NCBI GenBank assembly: GCA_037447655.1
Contig: JBBHKE010001203.1
Span: 64,001-128,000, forward strand
Source of the DNA: Zygnema cylindricum
Taxonomy: Eukaryota > Streptophyta > Zygnematophyceae > Zygnematales > Zygnemataceae
DNA: 64,000 nucleotides
Direction: 5' to 3'
Part shown: piece after piece, positions 1-10,632 of the stretch
How the letters are laid out: every line of letters starts with the position of its first letter
How positions within the stretch are numbered: position 1 is the stretch's first letter
Translations under genes and position numbers: made by a program
The notes under the pieces: model-generated
Seen by the model: the letters and a program-made list of their open reading frames with translations, nothing else
The model's database searches: none
What the model was told of the DNA's origin: nothing

Positions 1-190
1 GCATGCTCTCAGAGAGGTAAAGAGAGAAGGCCATGGCTGAGAGAGGTAAAGAGAGAAGGCCATGGCTGCCTGTTTGTGAACGACAGTAGACAGTTTTTTT
101 GAAGTTGCACGCTCTCGAAGAGGTAGAGAGAGACGGGCCATGGCTGCCTGTTTGTGAACGACAACAGATAGTGACAGTAGACAGTTATTA
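1..190. repeat. Short direct repeats, LTR-like
   Basis: A 29-bp unit (GAGAGGTAAAGAGAGAAGG followed by CCATGGCTGA) occurs twice head to tail at 12-40 and 41-69. A diverged third version follows at about 117-147. The adjoining stretch (CTGCCTGTTTGTGAACGACA) at 65-94 recurs at 145-190 with a short insertion. Similar GCCATGGCT boxes beside TCTCTC tracts occur near the ends of the copia LTRs in this window, so this is probably a degraded LTR end. Its family is not established. Confidence 0.45.
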
Positions 191-1208
191 CGATAAACAT
201 TGGAATTTCGCAGAAATTAAACCTGCGACTATGTACGTCATCTAACACCCACTGATAAATGTGTCCTTAACCAGTTGATGTAGATTTTCCGATGCATACA
301 TGAGGTGTGATAATATTTTGAATACATATTTATTTTTACCACTCATTTAACGGAAAGCGTACAAACAACAATACATGTTCAATTCAATTTTTTTTAACAT
401 CTACGGATTTGTACAGAAAAAAATTCATTAACGTTTTTTACGATTTTTTCAAATCGACCTCTCCAATTTCTACGTATTGTACGCGCGTTCGAATCGTGCG
501 TAGAATACGTTTTGAACAACTACTCAGATAACGTATAAAATTCGACTCGCACGGTAATAGAGTTGTGGCGTTGTGCGTTTGTCTGAACAATTAATATAAA
601 AATGTATGAAAAAATTGCAAAATTGTCTCTATGCCGACAAGATTGAGAATCACGATCGAATTGGATCGTATGAAACCTGCAAATGATATGTTGACATGCT
701 ATACGAAATCTTCCTGCACCAAGATTGCGAACTGAATTGAAATTCCCATACATACAAGTGACAATAGATCTTAAGTTTTTGACACATTTCAATTTACGAC
801 ATTTCAGGGAATAAAAGACAGACTAATTGCATTGTTCCATTAGGCAGTCTCAGTAAATGTCAAAAATTCGTCTACTGAAGCCATGGTTCCATTGTGTCGG
901 GTCAGTAACCGACATTTTTTTTACGTGGCGAAACTTGATAGGTCCATGCAATAGATGAATACGATTTTGAAAATCTTCAAAGAATCTTTGACAGCAAATT
1001 GTGACCACCTATTCGTACCAGCGAAAGTAAAAAGTGACTCGTACGACGTATTGAATAAAATCTGTACGGGGGGACGAAACTTAAGATTTGTAAAAGCGTA
1101 CGAATATGTTAGAATGGTTGCTGGATGGCAATGGACGCGTGAAAAAATATCCTCCGTCAAAGATTTTCTTGCGTCTTCCAGTGGCTTCGCATCCTCCTTG
1201 GCGGAAGG
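191..1208. other. Unassigned sequence flanking copia A
   Basis: This AT-rich stretch lies outside the copia A LTR, which begins at 1209, so it should be the target of that insertion. An 88-codon open frame on the plus strand starts at 955, directly after a TAG, and runs into the LTR at 1221. It has no motif I recognise and no frame upstream. It could be a host exon fragment, an unrelated repeat or chance. I see no other gene, RNA or repeat between 250 and 950. Confidence 0.3.
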
Positions 1209-2173
1209 TGTTGTTCTATGACAACTGGTGCAAGTGGAGCTGCAGCAATAGTAGTAGAAGTAGACATACTTAAGCTGAAGCTTCACAAGAATCCCTCACA
1301 AACACCACCTTTTTGACACACTGTAAAACCTGACTCACAGATCCAATTACCCGAAGAATAGGCACATAAACAGACTTGCACACACACTGTTAATTCCCAA
1401 AATTACAACATAAATGACCCAGTAAATCATAAGATATCAGACCTGCAAGTTTCCCAAAAAACTGCCTTTTAATTTCCTATATTCCCAAAACTGGATACCA
1501 AAATAATTCTAAGTCCTAAACTTTATACACTGAGTGAGTATGTACTTCTCATTGACCAATCAAGTGTTTGTACCTGGAATAGTAGTACTGTACTGTAGTA
1601 CGACAAAGTACCTCAACGTACTTCCAAAAACCATATTAACAACTACCCTAAGGCTGAATAGTAAACAATATTCACTAATACACTATACTACAAAAACCTG
1701 TTACTTCAAGCATTCACAATTTGGTGCCGTACAGATTATGTTGTTGCTTAGTCAGCAACAGTCAAATAAGTCCACTCGGCTGTGGTTAACTTGTACGAAT
1801 ATCTGGAGTGCTTACGAAGTACCTCGTCACTTGTGGTCCCCACTTGAATCTTAGCTGTAAGTCTGGTTGACATCGGCGTCCGGTATCTGTCCTTTATAAT
1901 TGTGTTCCCAGATGTTCGATTCACATTCTGGCCGTCCGATCCGCCGAATTCACTCGTTCGATAAGTGACATGTGTCCAAGCCCATTGCGCACTTCTTGCG
2001 TTGTCTGTAATGTTGATGCGTGTTTATGTGTCTGTACAATATACTCTAGAGTTACAATTTCACTGTCACACTATTCAAGGTAAGTATTACAATCACCTTG
2101 AACCAAAAATATTCGAAGTTGTAAACCTCCCCTCACATCTCTATCTACTGAGGACAAAGCTTTAAAAATAACA
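1209..2173 (-). repeat. 3' LTR of copia A
   Basis: This is a 965-bp LTR in minus orientation. Read on the minus strand it starts TGTTATTTTTAAAGC directly after a purine tract (TAGGGGAG, 2174-2181) and ends ATAGAACAACA at 1209. Its last 60 bases encode, in gag sense, an MSTSTTIAAAP-type N-terminus like that of copia B, so the gag start lies inside the LTR. The partner 5' LTR is absent, so no target duplication can be checked. The outer flank is GAAGG. Confidence 0.75.
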
Positions 2174-5016
2174 CTCCCCTAAAGCTTTAGACTCAGCTAT
2201 TCACTCAATCCAATAGCATTTATGCAGAACTGTAATTTGGGTGCAGGGAGAGCTATTGTTAGCATATCTGCAATCATATTTTCATCCGGCAAATAGCTTA
2301 ATTTTATGACATTAGCAAGCACTTTTTCTCGGACAAAATGCAGTCTGACATCTATGTGCTTACTCTTAAAGTGGTGGCTAGGATTGGAGGGGATGGCAAT
2401 GGCTTCATGGTTGTCACACCAAATGACTTGAGGACCAGTTTGCATATGTCCCAATTTCTGCAAAAGAGCTTTTACCCATAGGAGTTCCTTGAGGGCAGAA
2501 CTTGCTGCCATATATTCTAACACCATAGTTGATTTGGCGGTGACCTTATGAAGTTTGCTGCTCCAGCACAGGTTCCGTTTCCAATCTGCAAGACAAAACC
2601 AGTGGTTGATTTCCTGTTGGGCATGTCGCCATAACTCGCATCGCTCCAGGTTTGTAGCTTGACTTCCCCTCCTTCAAGGACAAGTTTAAGATTCCGGGTC
2701 CTTGCTAGATACCTCAGAACTCTTTTTGCAGCTTCCCAGTCTGCCTTTTTTGGATTTTGCAGACTTCTACTTAAGGTTCCCACAACAACTGCTACATCGG
2801 GCCTCTTGCAGTTCATAAAGTAGATGAGACTGCCAACTACCTGTCTGTATGGTTTTGAGGCCATGAAATCCTCCTCCCCTGACTCTAAGCTCTCATCAAC
2901 AAGAATACCATAATCAGAATCAACTCCTTCTAATTTCTGTTTGTACACCATAGGAGTGACACATCCTTTTGCCTCTTTCATATCAAAATTTTCCATCATG
3001 GAATCAATAGCCTAATTTTGAGTTAACATGATCTGTCTTTCATTTCTATCTCTCTCTACTTGTATCCCTAAAATATATTTGACCTCACCGAGGTCTTTCA
3101 TCTCAAATCTAGAATTTTAAGGCTCATTAATACGATTTATTTCATCCATAGATTCACTAATAAGCAGCAAAATAATCTACATAAACACCAATATAAAGTA
3201 CACCATCCTCCCCTTGCAAAACATACACAAAATGATCTGAACTGATTCTTTTAAAGCCTAATTTAGTGAGGAATTCATCTAACTTCAGGTTCCGTTGTTT
3301 AGGGGCCTGTTTCAGCTCATACAAAGATTTCATCAGTTTACAGACTAGTTTTTCTTTTCCTTTCTCTACATACATTTTTGGTTGCTGCATATAAATAGTT
3401 TCTTCAAGCTCTTCATGAAGGAAAGGTGTTTTAACATCCATTTGATGCACTTCCATGTTTTCAATTACAGCTAGACTTAATAGAATTCTGACAGTTGGAA
3501 ACCTTACCACAGAAGAGAAAGTCTTCTCAAAATCAATTTCTTCTTTCTGATTGTAGCCTTTTGCAAGAAGTCTCGCCTTGTATCTTTCAATGGTGCCATC
3601 GGGATTTAGTTTCAGTTCGAAAACCCATTTGCTGCTAATGGCTTTGCGGTCCGGAGGAAGATCAACCAACTCCCACGTTTGAGCTTCCATTATGGACTTC
3701 AATTGATCGTTTGCCGCCTCAATCCAGTGGTATGTCTTGGGTGAAGAGAAGGCTTCCCGGATAGTTTGAGGTTCTCCCGGGTCGGCAGAGTTGGCAAAGT
3801 GTGATCCAGATTGTAGACGGCTGCTGAATCTCCTTCCCCCTAGAAATTATGAGGCGGAGACCGATAGATGTCTTGCGTTCCGTGTTGATCTTGCGACTTG
3901 TTGTTGTTGCTCTTGGACCGGTTCAGCTTGCTCCGTCTGAGTCTAAAGAGGAACCTAAGGATCTGAACACACTGGATCTGCAACAGGTTGCTAAACAGCC
4001 GAAAAATAAACTACTTTCTGTGTATCAAAAATAACATATTCTTGTGATTTTTCCTCAGCCTGTTTTTCTGTCATGGTAAATAGATCTACTGAAACTTCCT
4101 CATCCTTTATAATAATATTTCTAGACACAATTAATTTTTTCTTATCAAAAACATATACTCTATAGCCTTTTGAATTATCATCATTTCCCATAAGGATATC
4201 CGGAAGACCCTTTGGTTCCATTTTCTAAGAATTTGGTAAAGTGTTCAAAATAAAGCATTTACTTCCAAAAACTCTAAAATGACTAATATCAGGTTTTCTA
4301 CCTGTCCAAAGTTCAAGTGGTGTAGAACTTACAAACCTAGATCCAATTTTATTTTTGATATAAACTGCACAGTTAAGGGCCTCAGCCTAAAATTTCAAAT
4401 CTATATTTTTATCTGCTAGCATAGATCTAGCACATTCTGTAATGGTTATGTTTAATCTTTCTGAAACACCATTTCGCTGAGGAGTGTAAAGAACAGTGAG
4501 CTGGCAACTTATACCTTCATCCACAGAAAATTTTGGAATTATTTTGACATATAATCTCCTCCATTGTCCGATCTGAGTTCCAAAATTGGAACACCATGCA
4601 GTTTTTCCGCCCAAACTTTGTAGTGTTTGAAGTGTCCGAACACTTCACTATTTTCTTTCATGATGTAAACTTTAGTGAATCTAGAGAAGTCATCTGTAAA
4701 CGTTACCATAAAACGAACCCCTTAGATGAGGGCACCTGAGCAGTCCCAAAACATCCGAGTGAATTAGCTGCAAGACTTTTGTAGATATATGTTCCGATTA
4801 TTGTGGAAAAGGCAGTTTATCTATCTTTCCTAAAGAGCAGCCATCACAAGTTTTGACTGGCTGATCTGTGAGAGAAACACCCTCTACTTTCCCAGCTTTC
4901 ACCATTTTTGTTAAGCTGTCATAGTGAACATGTCCTAGCCTCTTATGCCATAATTCATTTTCAGATATTACACTAGAGTAGAGAACATCATTTTCCTTAG
5001 AATCAGCGATGTGACC
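2174..5016 (-). pseudogene. Copia A pol, 5' truncated and decayed
   Basis: The minus strand encodes the distal part of a Ty1/copia polyprotein. From high to low coordinates: the GAG-pre-integrase zinc region (about 4840-5016, WHKRLGHVHYDS and CDGC), integrase core pieces (about 4230-4800), linker (3700-4221), RT (2517-3702, with LLAKGYNQK and MDVKTPFLHEELEE) and RNase H (2197-2526, WCDNHEA, KSKHIDVRLHFVREKV). Several frameshifts and stops divide it. The RT catalytic Tyr-Val-Asp-Asp appears as YVDYFAAY before a break near 3157. Gag and protease are missing, since homology ends near 5016 at a minisatellite. It is closest to copia B in this window. Confidence 0.85.
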
Positions 5017-5295
5017 TAAAATATACTCTTGTAATGTGAGCCTAAAATGTGGCTGAATTTGAAATATACTGTTGAAATGTGGGTTGAGCTTGTTATATTC
5101 TGTTAAAACGTTTGCTGAATCTGTAATATTTTGCTGAAATGTGGGCTACACTTCAAATATTTTGCTGAAATGTGGGTTGAACTTTTAATGTGGGTTGAAC
5201 TTGTAATGTAGGCTGGCCTAAAATATATTTTTGTAATGTGGGCTTGAAATGTGGCTGAACTTGTAATATACTGCTGAAATGTGTAATTTTATAGG
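5017..5295. repeat. Degenerate minisatellite
   Basis: Units built on AATGTGGGTTGAACTTGTAATA and TTTTGCTGAAATGTGG recur about nine times, with periods of roughly 20-40 bp and much internal variation. It starts where homology to copia A stops. The following 5296-5435 contains a TATATAAA box near 5360 and nothing I can assign. Confidence 0.6.
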
Positions 5296-5435
5296 CTCCA
5301 TTGCCACACTGAATTTGTATGTCCAAATAAGCTAATCTAGATAGTGCCGACTCGAAGTATATATAAACCCAAATGATTGACCCCTTGACAATCAAACCCC
5401 CATTATAGCTTCACCCTTGTGAAATAAAACTTTCT

Positions 5436-6425
5436 GTGTGCGCAGTTCCACCACAGAATGCAAAGTTAGAATATGAGTTTTGGATAACATTACCCACTTT
5501 GACTTTCCCTTAGAAATGTAGCCACCCTGGCAGGCAAACACTGTGACCAACTACGCCCCTGTGTAGCTTAGACTCCGGTGAGTCTGGAGCAAAAAAAATC
5601 ATTGAAAATGGTCGACTGAGTTGATCGTTATGGTTGCTCAAAGTTAGACTTTTATACAAGGTGCTTTCTGGGAGAGAGGAGGCTATCTACCAAATTTTCT
5701 AAGTCCTCTCTCTCTCTAAAACTCTATCTACTAACGTACGCCACCAATCACAATACTTTGTTGTACAGAAAAGTACATGTGCCGGTGTACTTTCTGTACG
5801 GCCATCGTACGACACGGCCAAAAATTCAACACATGCCATATTCAGATTCGTTACCGTAATCTCCTAAGTTGCCGTAATCCAAAGTGATTGTCCCATGTGT
5901 CATTTTACGTGGCGATGACCAAAAAACACCAAAGCGCCCATTCCGCGATCTCAACAACCATCGTGGCCGTTTGATAAAATCTGGCATTCAATTCTACCCT
6001 TTGAAAATATGTGTTTGGTATTTCTTTTGCCGTCGAAACAAATGCGCGGTATTAGTTTCGCGAAGTACGCTAAACCGTACAATTCTAAACTGTTTATATG
6101 TACTAAGAATCTATTCGCGCCGTTAAATGAATTTGTCTACGCTTACATTTTTAAATATTTATCTAACCATATATAGTTTAGCACTAGTCTAGACTAAACG
6201 GACAAAGCTAACGGCTATAGGTAGTTTGATGGACAATAGGTACTAAGATCAATTCCTAGGTCTGTGAAGTACCTTTTTGGTAAATCTACTTAATTTACCA
6301 ATTGTCTTCTCTAGAGGACCTAGGCAGCCATGGCTCTATCTCCCTATCTAGCCTTTAGTGACTATAACAAGTGTGGGGGCTTGGAGAAGGGAGTAAGAGG
6401 GAGACTGCCTCTGCTTTTTTCCTAT
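5436..6425 (-). repeat. Copia LTR fragment H
   Basis: This stretch aligns by eye with the LTR at 61129-62138. Shared features in the same order are the CTTAGACTC...CAAAAAAAATCATTGAA block, the TTCTAAGTCCTCTCTC block, GTACAGAAAAGTAC motifs, a tRNA-like B box (about 6236-6260) and the AGGCAGCCATGGCT box near 6324. The 5' edge is set by similarity to about 10 bp. The other edge is cut at 6425 where the GY1 LTR begins, so GY1 inserted into it. Confidence 0.6.
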
Positions 6426-6919
6426 TGTAACGGGGGTTACCAGGTTCAATACTTAGTGGCTAGAAACTAGGCTACTATAGTTGCGGTGGCAGAGCAGCGC
6501 AGCTGCGATTCCTGATCAGCACAACATAGCAGCATAACAACTTAGTAAAATAGCGTAGCGCAGCATAGCAATGCAGCGTGGCAGCATAGCAACGCCGCAG
6601 AATGTAGATTTAGCGGTATAGTTCTAGAAAGATACTTTGGATAGATCTCGCTTGACCGCGAAGGTCCACGTGTACATTTGTACAGTAGTGGGTTGAGTAG
6701 CAACTAGTTAGTTCAAATAGTGGGACAGACGTAGTAGGAGACACTTTTCGAGTAGACCTTTGCAGTGAGCTACGAACTTGTAATCTTTCTCCTGTTTAAT
6801 AAAGCTTGACATTCAATTGTGAGTGTTGTGTACTCTTGCAGTTGCTACGGGGAGTTCCTTGGTGTCTTTCCGCTGTGCATTATAGCGTATTGTGGGCTAT
6901 TATACGTGTCCTTTTTACA
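6426..6919 (+). repeat. 5' LTR of gypsy GY1
   Basis: The proposed LTR starts TGTAACGGGGGTTACC and ends CCTTTTTACA, about 494 bp, directly before a primer-binding site. It has an AATAAA signal at 6798-6803 and a cluster of GCAGCATAGCAA and GCAGCTGCG motifs at 6490-6600. The 3' LTR is missing because the element is cut at 9730, so the start is inferred from the TG dinucleotide and the edge of LTR fragment H. Confidence 0.6.
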
Positions 6920-6920
6920 G

Positions 6921-6932
6921 TGGTATCGGAGC
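6921..6932 (+). other. Primer-binding site of GY1 (tRNA-iMet acceptor end)
   Basis: TGGTATCGGAGC differs by one base from TGGTATCAGAGC, the usual plant retroelement site complementary to the 3' end of initiator tRNA-Met. It lies one base after the LTR end. Confidence 0.75.
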
Positions 6933-6953
6933 AAATCTCCGTGACTCAACAGC

Positions 6954-8016
6954 ATGGGCGAACACGGCGTATCCACTTCAAAAATGTTAGCGCAAGTTCT
7001 CAGGAGTTAGAAAACGTTAGATTACAGAACACGCAACTAAGCAACACCGTCGCAACTTTGGAATCTCGTCTTGGTGAGCGACCTCATAGAGGCATGGAGA
7101 GGGACTACAGGAGACCGAAATTAAGACTTCCCGACGAGTTTGACCCTGCAAGGCACAAAAACCTGGACACCTGGCTATTCTCTGTTGCGAATTATCTCGA
7201 GAATTTTCCTAGCCTATCGGACCGTGAGAAGATTCATTACGCGGGTGGTCTTCTTAAAGGGGCAGCGGGAGCATGGTGGAGGACATTGGTGGAGAATGAT
7301 GAGATACTAACCGTTTGGGCTCTCTTCATTCAATTCCTCCGTGACGCTTGGCAGCCTGTCAATACGGTTAAGGCAGTAAAAGATAAGATCGGAGTGTTCA
7401 AGCAAGAACTTTGGTGTTGAAGTTTACGCAACGGTTTTTGGAGTGCAAGGTTCAAATACCTACGATGATGGAGGATGAAGCTGTGGATCGCTATGTGAAG
7501 GGGCTTAAATCATCCATTCGTAGGGATGTGGAACAATGGCTTGCTCGGGAAAGCACAACTTCTAGTCTCTCGGCAATCATTCTGTTTGTTGAGCGGACTG
7601 ATTCAGTCGACTTCACCTTCCGTAGACCTTATCATTATGGGTCGAATAGCGGCGGAGGGGGTCGACGAGACGATGGTCCAACTCCTATGGAGCTCGGAGC
7701 AATTGATGAGGACAAGGAGGTGGTTAATGTGCTGCGAAAAAAGAAGAAAACTATCAAGACCAAGGCCAACAACTTGTTCCCCGAGGAGCTCCAACCGAGA
7801 AGGCAAAATGGCTTATGCTTCCACTGCGGTTCTTCGGACCATATGGCCCGAGAATGTCCAAAATGGAAAAATCTAGGAAAGGGGAACCTTAACGTCATGA
7901 GGTTAGCCGGTGAAGGAGGAGACCCTTTGATATTTCGGGGTCAAATCGGAGTGGCGCAACTAGCTTCATGGTGGACTCCGGAGCATCGGAAAATTTCATC
8001 AATAAGGCGACGGTGA
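6954..8016 (+). pseudogene. GY1 gag, frameshifted
   Basis: An ATG at 6954 follows the primer-binding site, but its frame closes after 18 codons. The gag-like sequence continues in another frame: a coiled segment (QELENVRLQNTQLSNTVATL), then a capsid-like domain of the retrotransposon gag type (LDTWLFSVANYLENF, LKGAAGAWW). A second frame change occurs near 7411. The C-terminus carries a CCHC zinc knuckle, CFHCGSSDHMARECP (about 7816-7860). The last 49 bases overlap the protease frame, which lies at -1. I cannot tell whether that is programmed or a lesion. Confidence 0.8.
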
Positions 8017-9730
8017 AAAGGTTGAAACTTCCTCTCGTGGTGCTTAAGGATCATCAGTCAGTACAATTGGCAGACGGAAGTTCCTTATCTATTACCCATC
8101 GTACTCCGAGGTTACGCGTCCGAATCGGGAAATTTCGATGTTACGACACTCTTCATGTATTTCCTCTAAGGGACCATGAGGTAATCTTGGGGAAGCCGTG
8201 GCTACAAAAATGGAATCCGACGATCGATTGGAGAAGTGGGGCTATGAGAGTTAAGAGGGGTGAAGAAGAGTTTGAGGTAAAAGCAGGAGCGGCTAGTAAA
8301 GGAGCGGAAGAGGGACGCCTACTTTCGGCATTACAGCTTAAGAGGGCACTCAGAAAAGGGGAAACTATTGGTGTAGTGGTCGTCCAGCCCATGGAGGAGG
8401 CGAAGGAGGAGATTCCGGGCAAATGGAAGAAGAAGGACCCTGACTTTGACTCAAAAAAAAGTGACGACACCGGAAAAACTTCCGAAGAGGCCCCGGAAGT
8501 CGTGACAAAACTTCTCGAGGAGTACGTAGATGTTTTTCCCCCGAAGCTCCCCGAGGGCTTACCTCCGAAGCGCGAAGTAGACCATAAGATAGAGCTTGTT
8601 CTCGGAGCGGTACCTCCGGCTAATCGGATGTACAAGATGAGTTACACCGAATTGGACGAACTCAAAAAGCAACTCGCGGAGTTGGTCGAAGCCGGAGCAA
8701 TAGAACCGAGCAAGTCAATGTATGGAGCCCCCGTTCTCTTCGTAAATAAAAAAGATCGAGGTTTTCGTATGTGTGTGGACTACCGAGCGCTAAACAAGTT
8801 AACGGTGAAGAATGCGTACCCTTTACCGAGAATAGACGAATTGTTAGATCGACTTCGAGGTGCTAAATATTTCTCAAAAATAGATTTGCGGAGCGGTTAT
8901 CACCAGATTCGAATTGCAGAGGAGGATGTGGAAAAGACGACGTTTAGAACTCGATATGGCCATTTCCTGTTTCGAGTAATGGCGTTCGGGTTGACCAATA
9001 CGCCGGCGACTTTTATGCATCTCATAAACTCCATCTTTCGGCAATATTTGGATACGTGTATAATCGTCTTTCTAGACGACATCTTAGTGTATAGCCGAAC
9101 GCTGGAGGATCACGTGAAGTACCTACGGACGGCCCCACAAGTCCTTCAGGAAAATAAATTGTACGCAAAGAGGAGTAAATGTGACTTATTGAAGGAGAAA
9201 AATTGATTTTTTGGGCCATGTGGGGAGCCGGGACGGAATCGCAGTGGATCCGAACAAAACGAGGGCAGCGAAAAAGTGGCCGCAGCCGGGGAATATTACG
9301 GAATTACGAAGATTTCTGGGATTATGCTCATACTATTGTTGTTTCGTTGAAGGTTTCACAAAAATCGCTGCACCACTCATAGAATTACTCAAGAATGACG
9401 TGCTCAACGAGTGGAAATCCGCGCAAGGAGCAGCTTTTAACACGCTAAATGAGCGGTTGGTTACCGCCCCTGTGTTAGCTGTTCCCAACATGGACTTACC
9501 CTAGAGGATAATTACAGACGCCAGCGATACAACTATTAGTGCGATCCTTATGCAGGATCAAGGAAAAGGCCTACAACCCATTGCCTACGACAGTCCAAAA
9601 CTAAAGGCAGCGGAGCTGAACTGGGCCACCCATGAAAAGAAGACAATTGCGATTACAATGCGCTGGAGGTTTGGAAATGTTACGTTCAGGGGAAACGGAT
9701 CACAGTTATCACGGATCACCACGCCCTACA
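7968..9730 (+). pseudogene. GY1 pol: protease, RT, partial RNase H
   Basis: The frame 7968-9206 opens with the retropepsin motif [10 protein letters not shown] and runs through a linker into an RT of Ty3/gypsy type: [20 protein letters not shown], then [10 protein letters not shown] and FLDDILVYS, in which the catalytic YxDD is FLDD. A +1 lesion near 9206 moves the thumb region (LRRFLGLCSYYCCFVEGF) to 9211-9504, where a TAG interrupts. RNase H follows (ITDASDTTISAILMQ) and stops at 9730, where the LTR of copia B begins. No integrase or 3' LTR survives. Confidence 0.85.
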
Positions 9731-10632
9731 TGTTGTTTTTGAAAAGCTTTAAGTCTCAGCAAATTAGTAGGACGGCGGAAAAATAGATCTATATGGACAC
9801 GCGTCATCACTTGAATCACAGTACAGGTTTTTGGCACCGACAACGCAGCTGCGACGCAGATGGAACAAGCGCAGCTGCGGTTATTTTTGATATGATCTGT
9901 ACGGACGACCGCAGCCTGCGACGCAACGGGTCAAACGCAACTGCGGATATTTTGGTACATAACAACGCAGTTGCTACGCAACAAGACAAACGCAGTTGCG
10001 ATGAACTTTTGTATGTGATCACGCAGCTGCTACAAAGCTGCGGATATTTTTGAATACAAACAGGAATTGAATTGCGCTACTGCGGTTGATTCGAATCAAG
10101 TCAACGGACAAGATTCTCTTAGCCCGACGACAAGTATTTGATTAAATAACCTGTATAGGATTCTTAGTCATATTGAGTGTGCAATGATAGATTAGTTTTA
10201 TCGTGATTAGGTGCACTTAGACCTTAGTGGCAGTTTAGTTCTTTTGGACGTATCTTGTAGGAACACTTGTATCAGCGGCACAACACTATGTTGAAGTACA
10301 ACTAAGTGAAGAGTATAAGACTTAGGACGTAGAACATTTTATGTATCCAGACTTCCAGACTGTGTAATCTGCACACTGTTTTTGGGAAACTTCTGAGTTG
10401 CATATCTTGGTGTATGTTGGATCAATTGAGCTGAAACTTTGGGAGTTGTCAGCCCTTGTGATATTCTATACTGTGGTATAGTGTGAAGCAATTTGGTTCA
10501 TTGTATCAGATTTGGTGAGCTGTAGAAAACAGCTGTTTCATAGGATTCCTGATAAGCTTCTGTGAGTGAGATTATGTCTACTTCCACTACTATTGCTGCT
10601 CCTCCACCTGCACCGGTGGTTGTAGAACAACA
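9731..10632 (+). repeat. 5' LTR of copia B
   Basis: This is a 902-bp LTR, TGTTGTTTTTGAAAAGC to GTAGAACAACA, equal in length to the 3' copy. Over the first 770 bp I count about 19 substitutions between the two, near 2.5 percent. The end is fixed by comparison with copia D, whose insertion duplication shows that the LTR stops at CA just before GGTTATGGGCC; here the internal part starts GGATATGGGCC. It holds a tandem array of GCAGCTGCG motifs and the first 20 codons of gag. The flank at 9726-9730 is CTACA. Confidence 0.85.
9842..10090 (+). repeat. GCAGCTGCG tandem array in B LTR
   Basis: About three and a half degenerate units of 58-64 bp each contain one or two palindromes of the CGCAGCTGCG / CGCAACTGCG type followed by GGATATTTTTG-like sequence. 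The same array is at 15080-15330 in the 3' LTR, and two palindromes remain in the solo LTR at 18010-18052. Its upstream position in the LTR fits a U3 regulatory array, which is inference. Confidence 0.6.

Noticed and set aside
3849-4034. Plus-strand open frame of 61 codons
   Set aside because: It is antisense to the copia A linker and integrase.
10501-10517. TTGTATCAGATTTGGTG as the primer-binding site of copia B
   Set aside because: It resembles the tRNA-iMet acceptor site, but it lies inside the sequence repeated at 14969-15870. Copia D boundaries place the true site at the later GGATATGGGCC.
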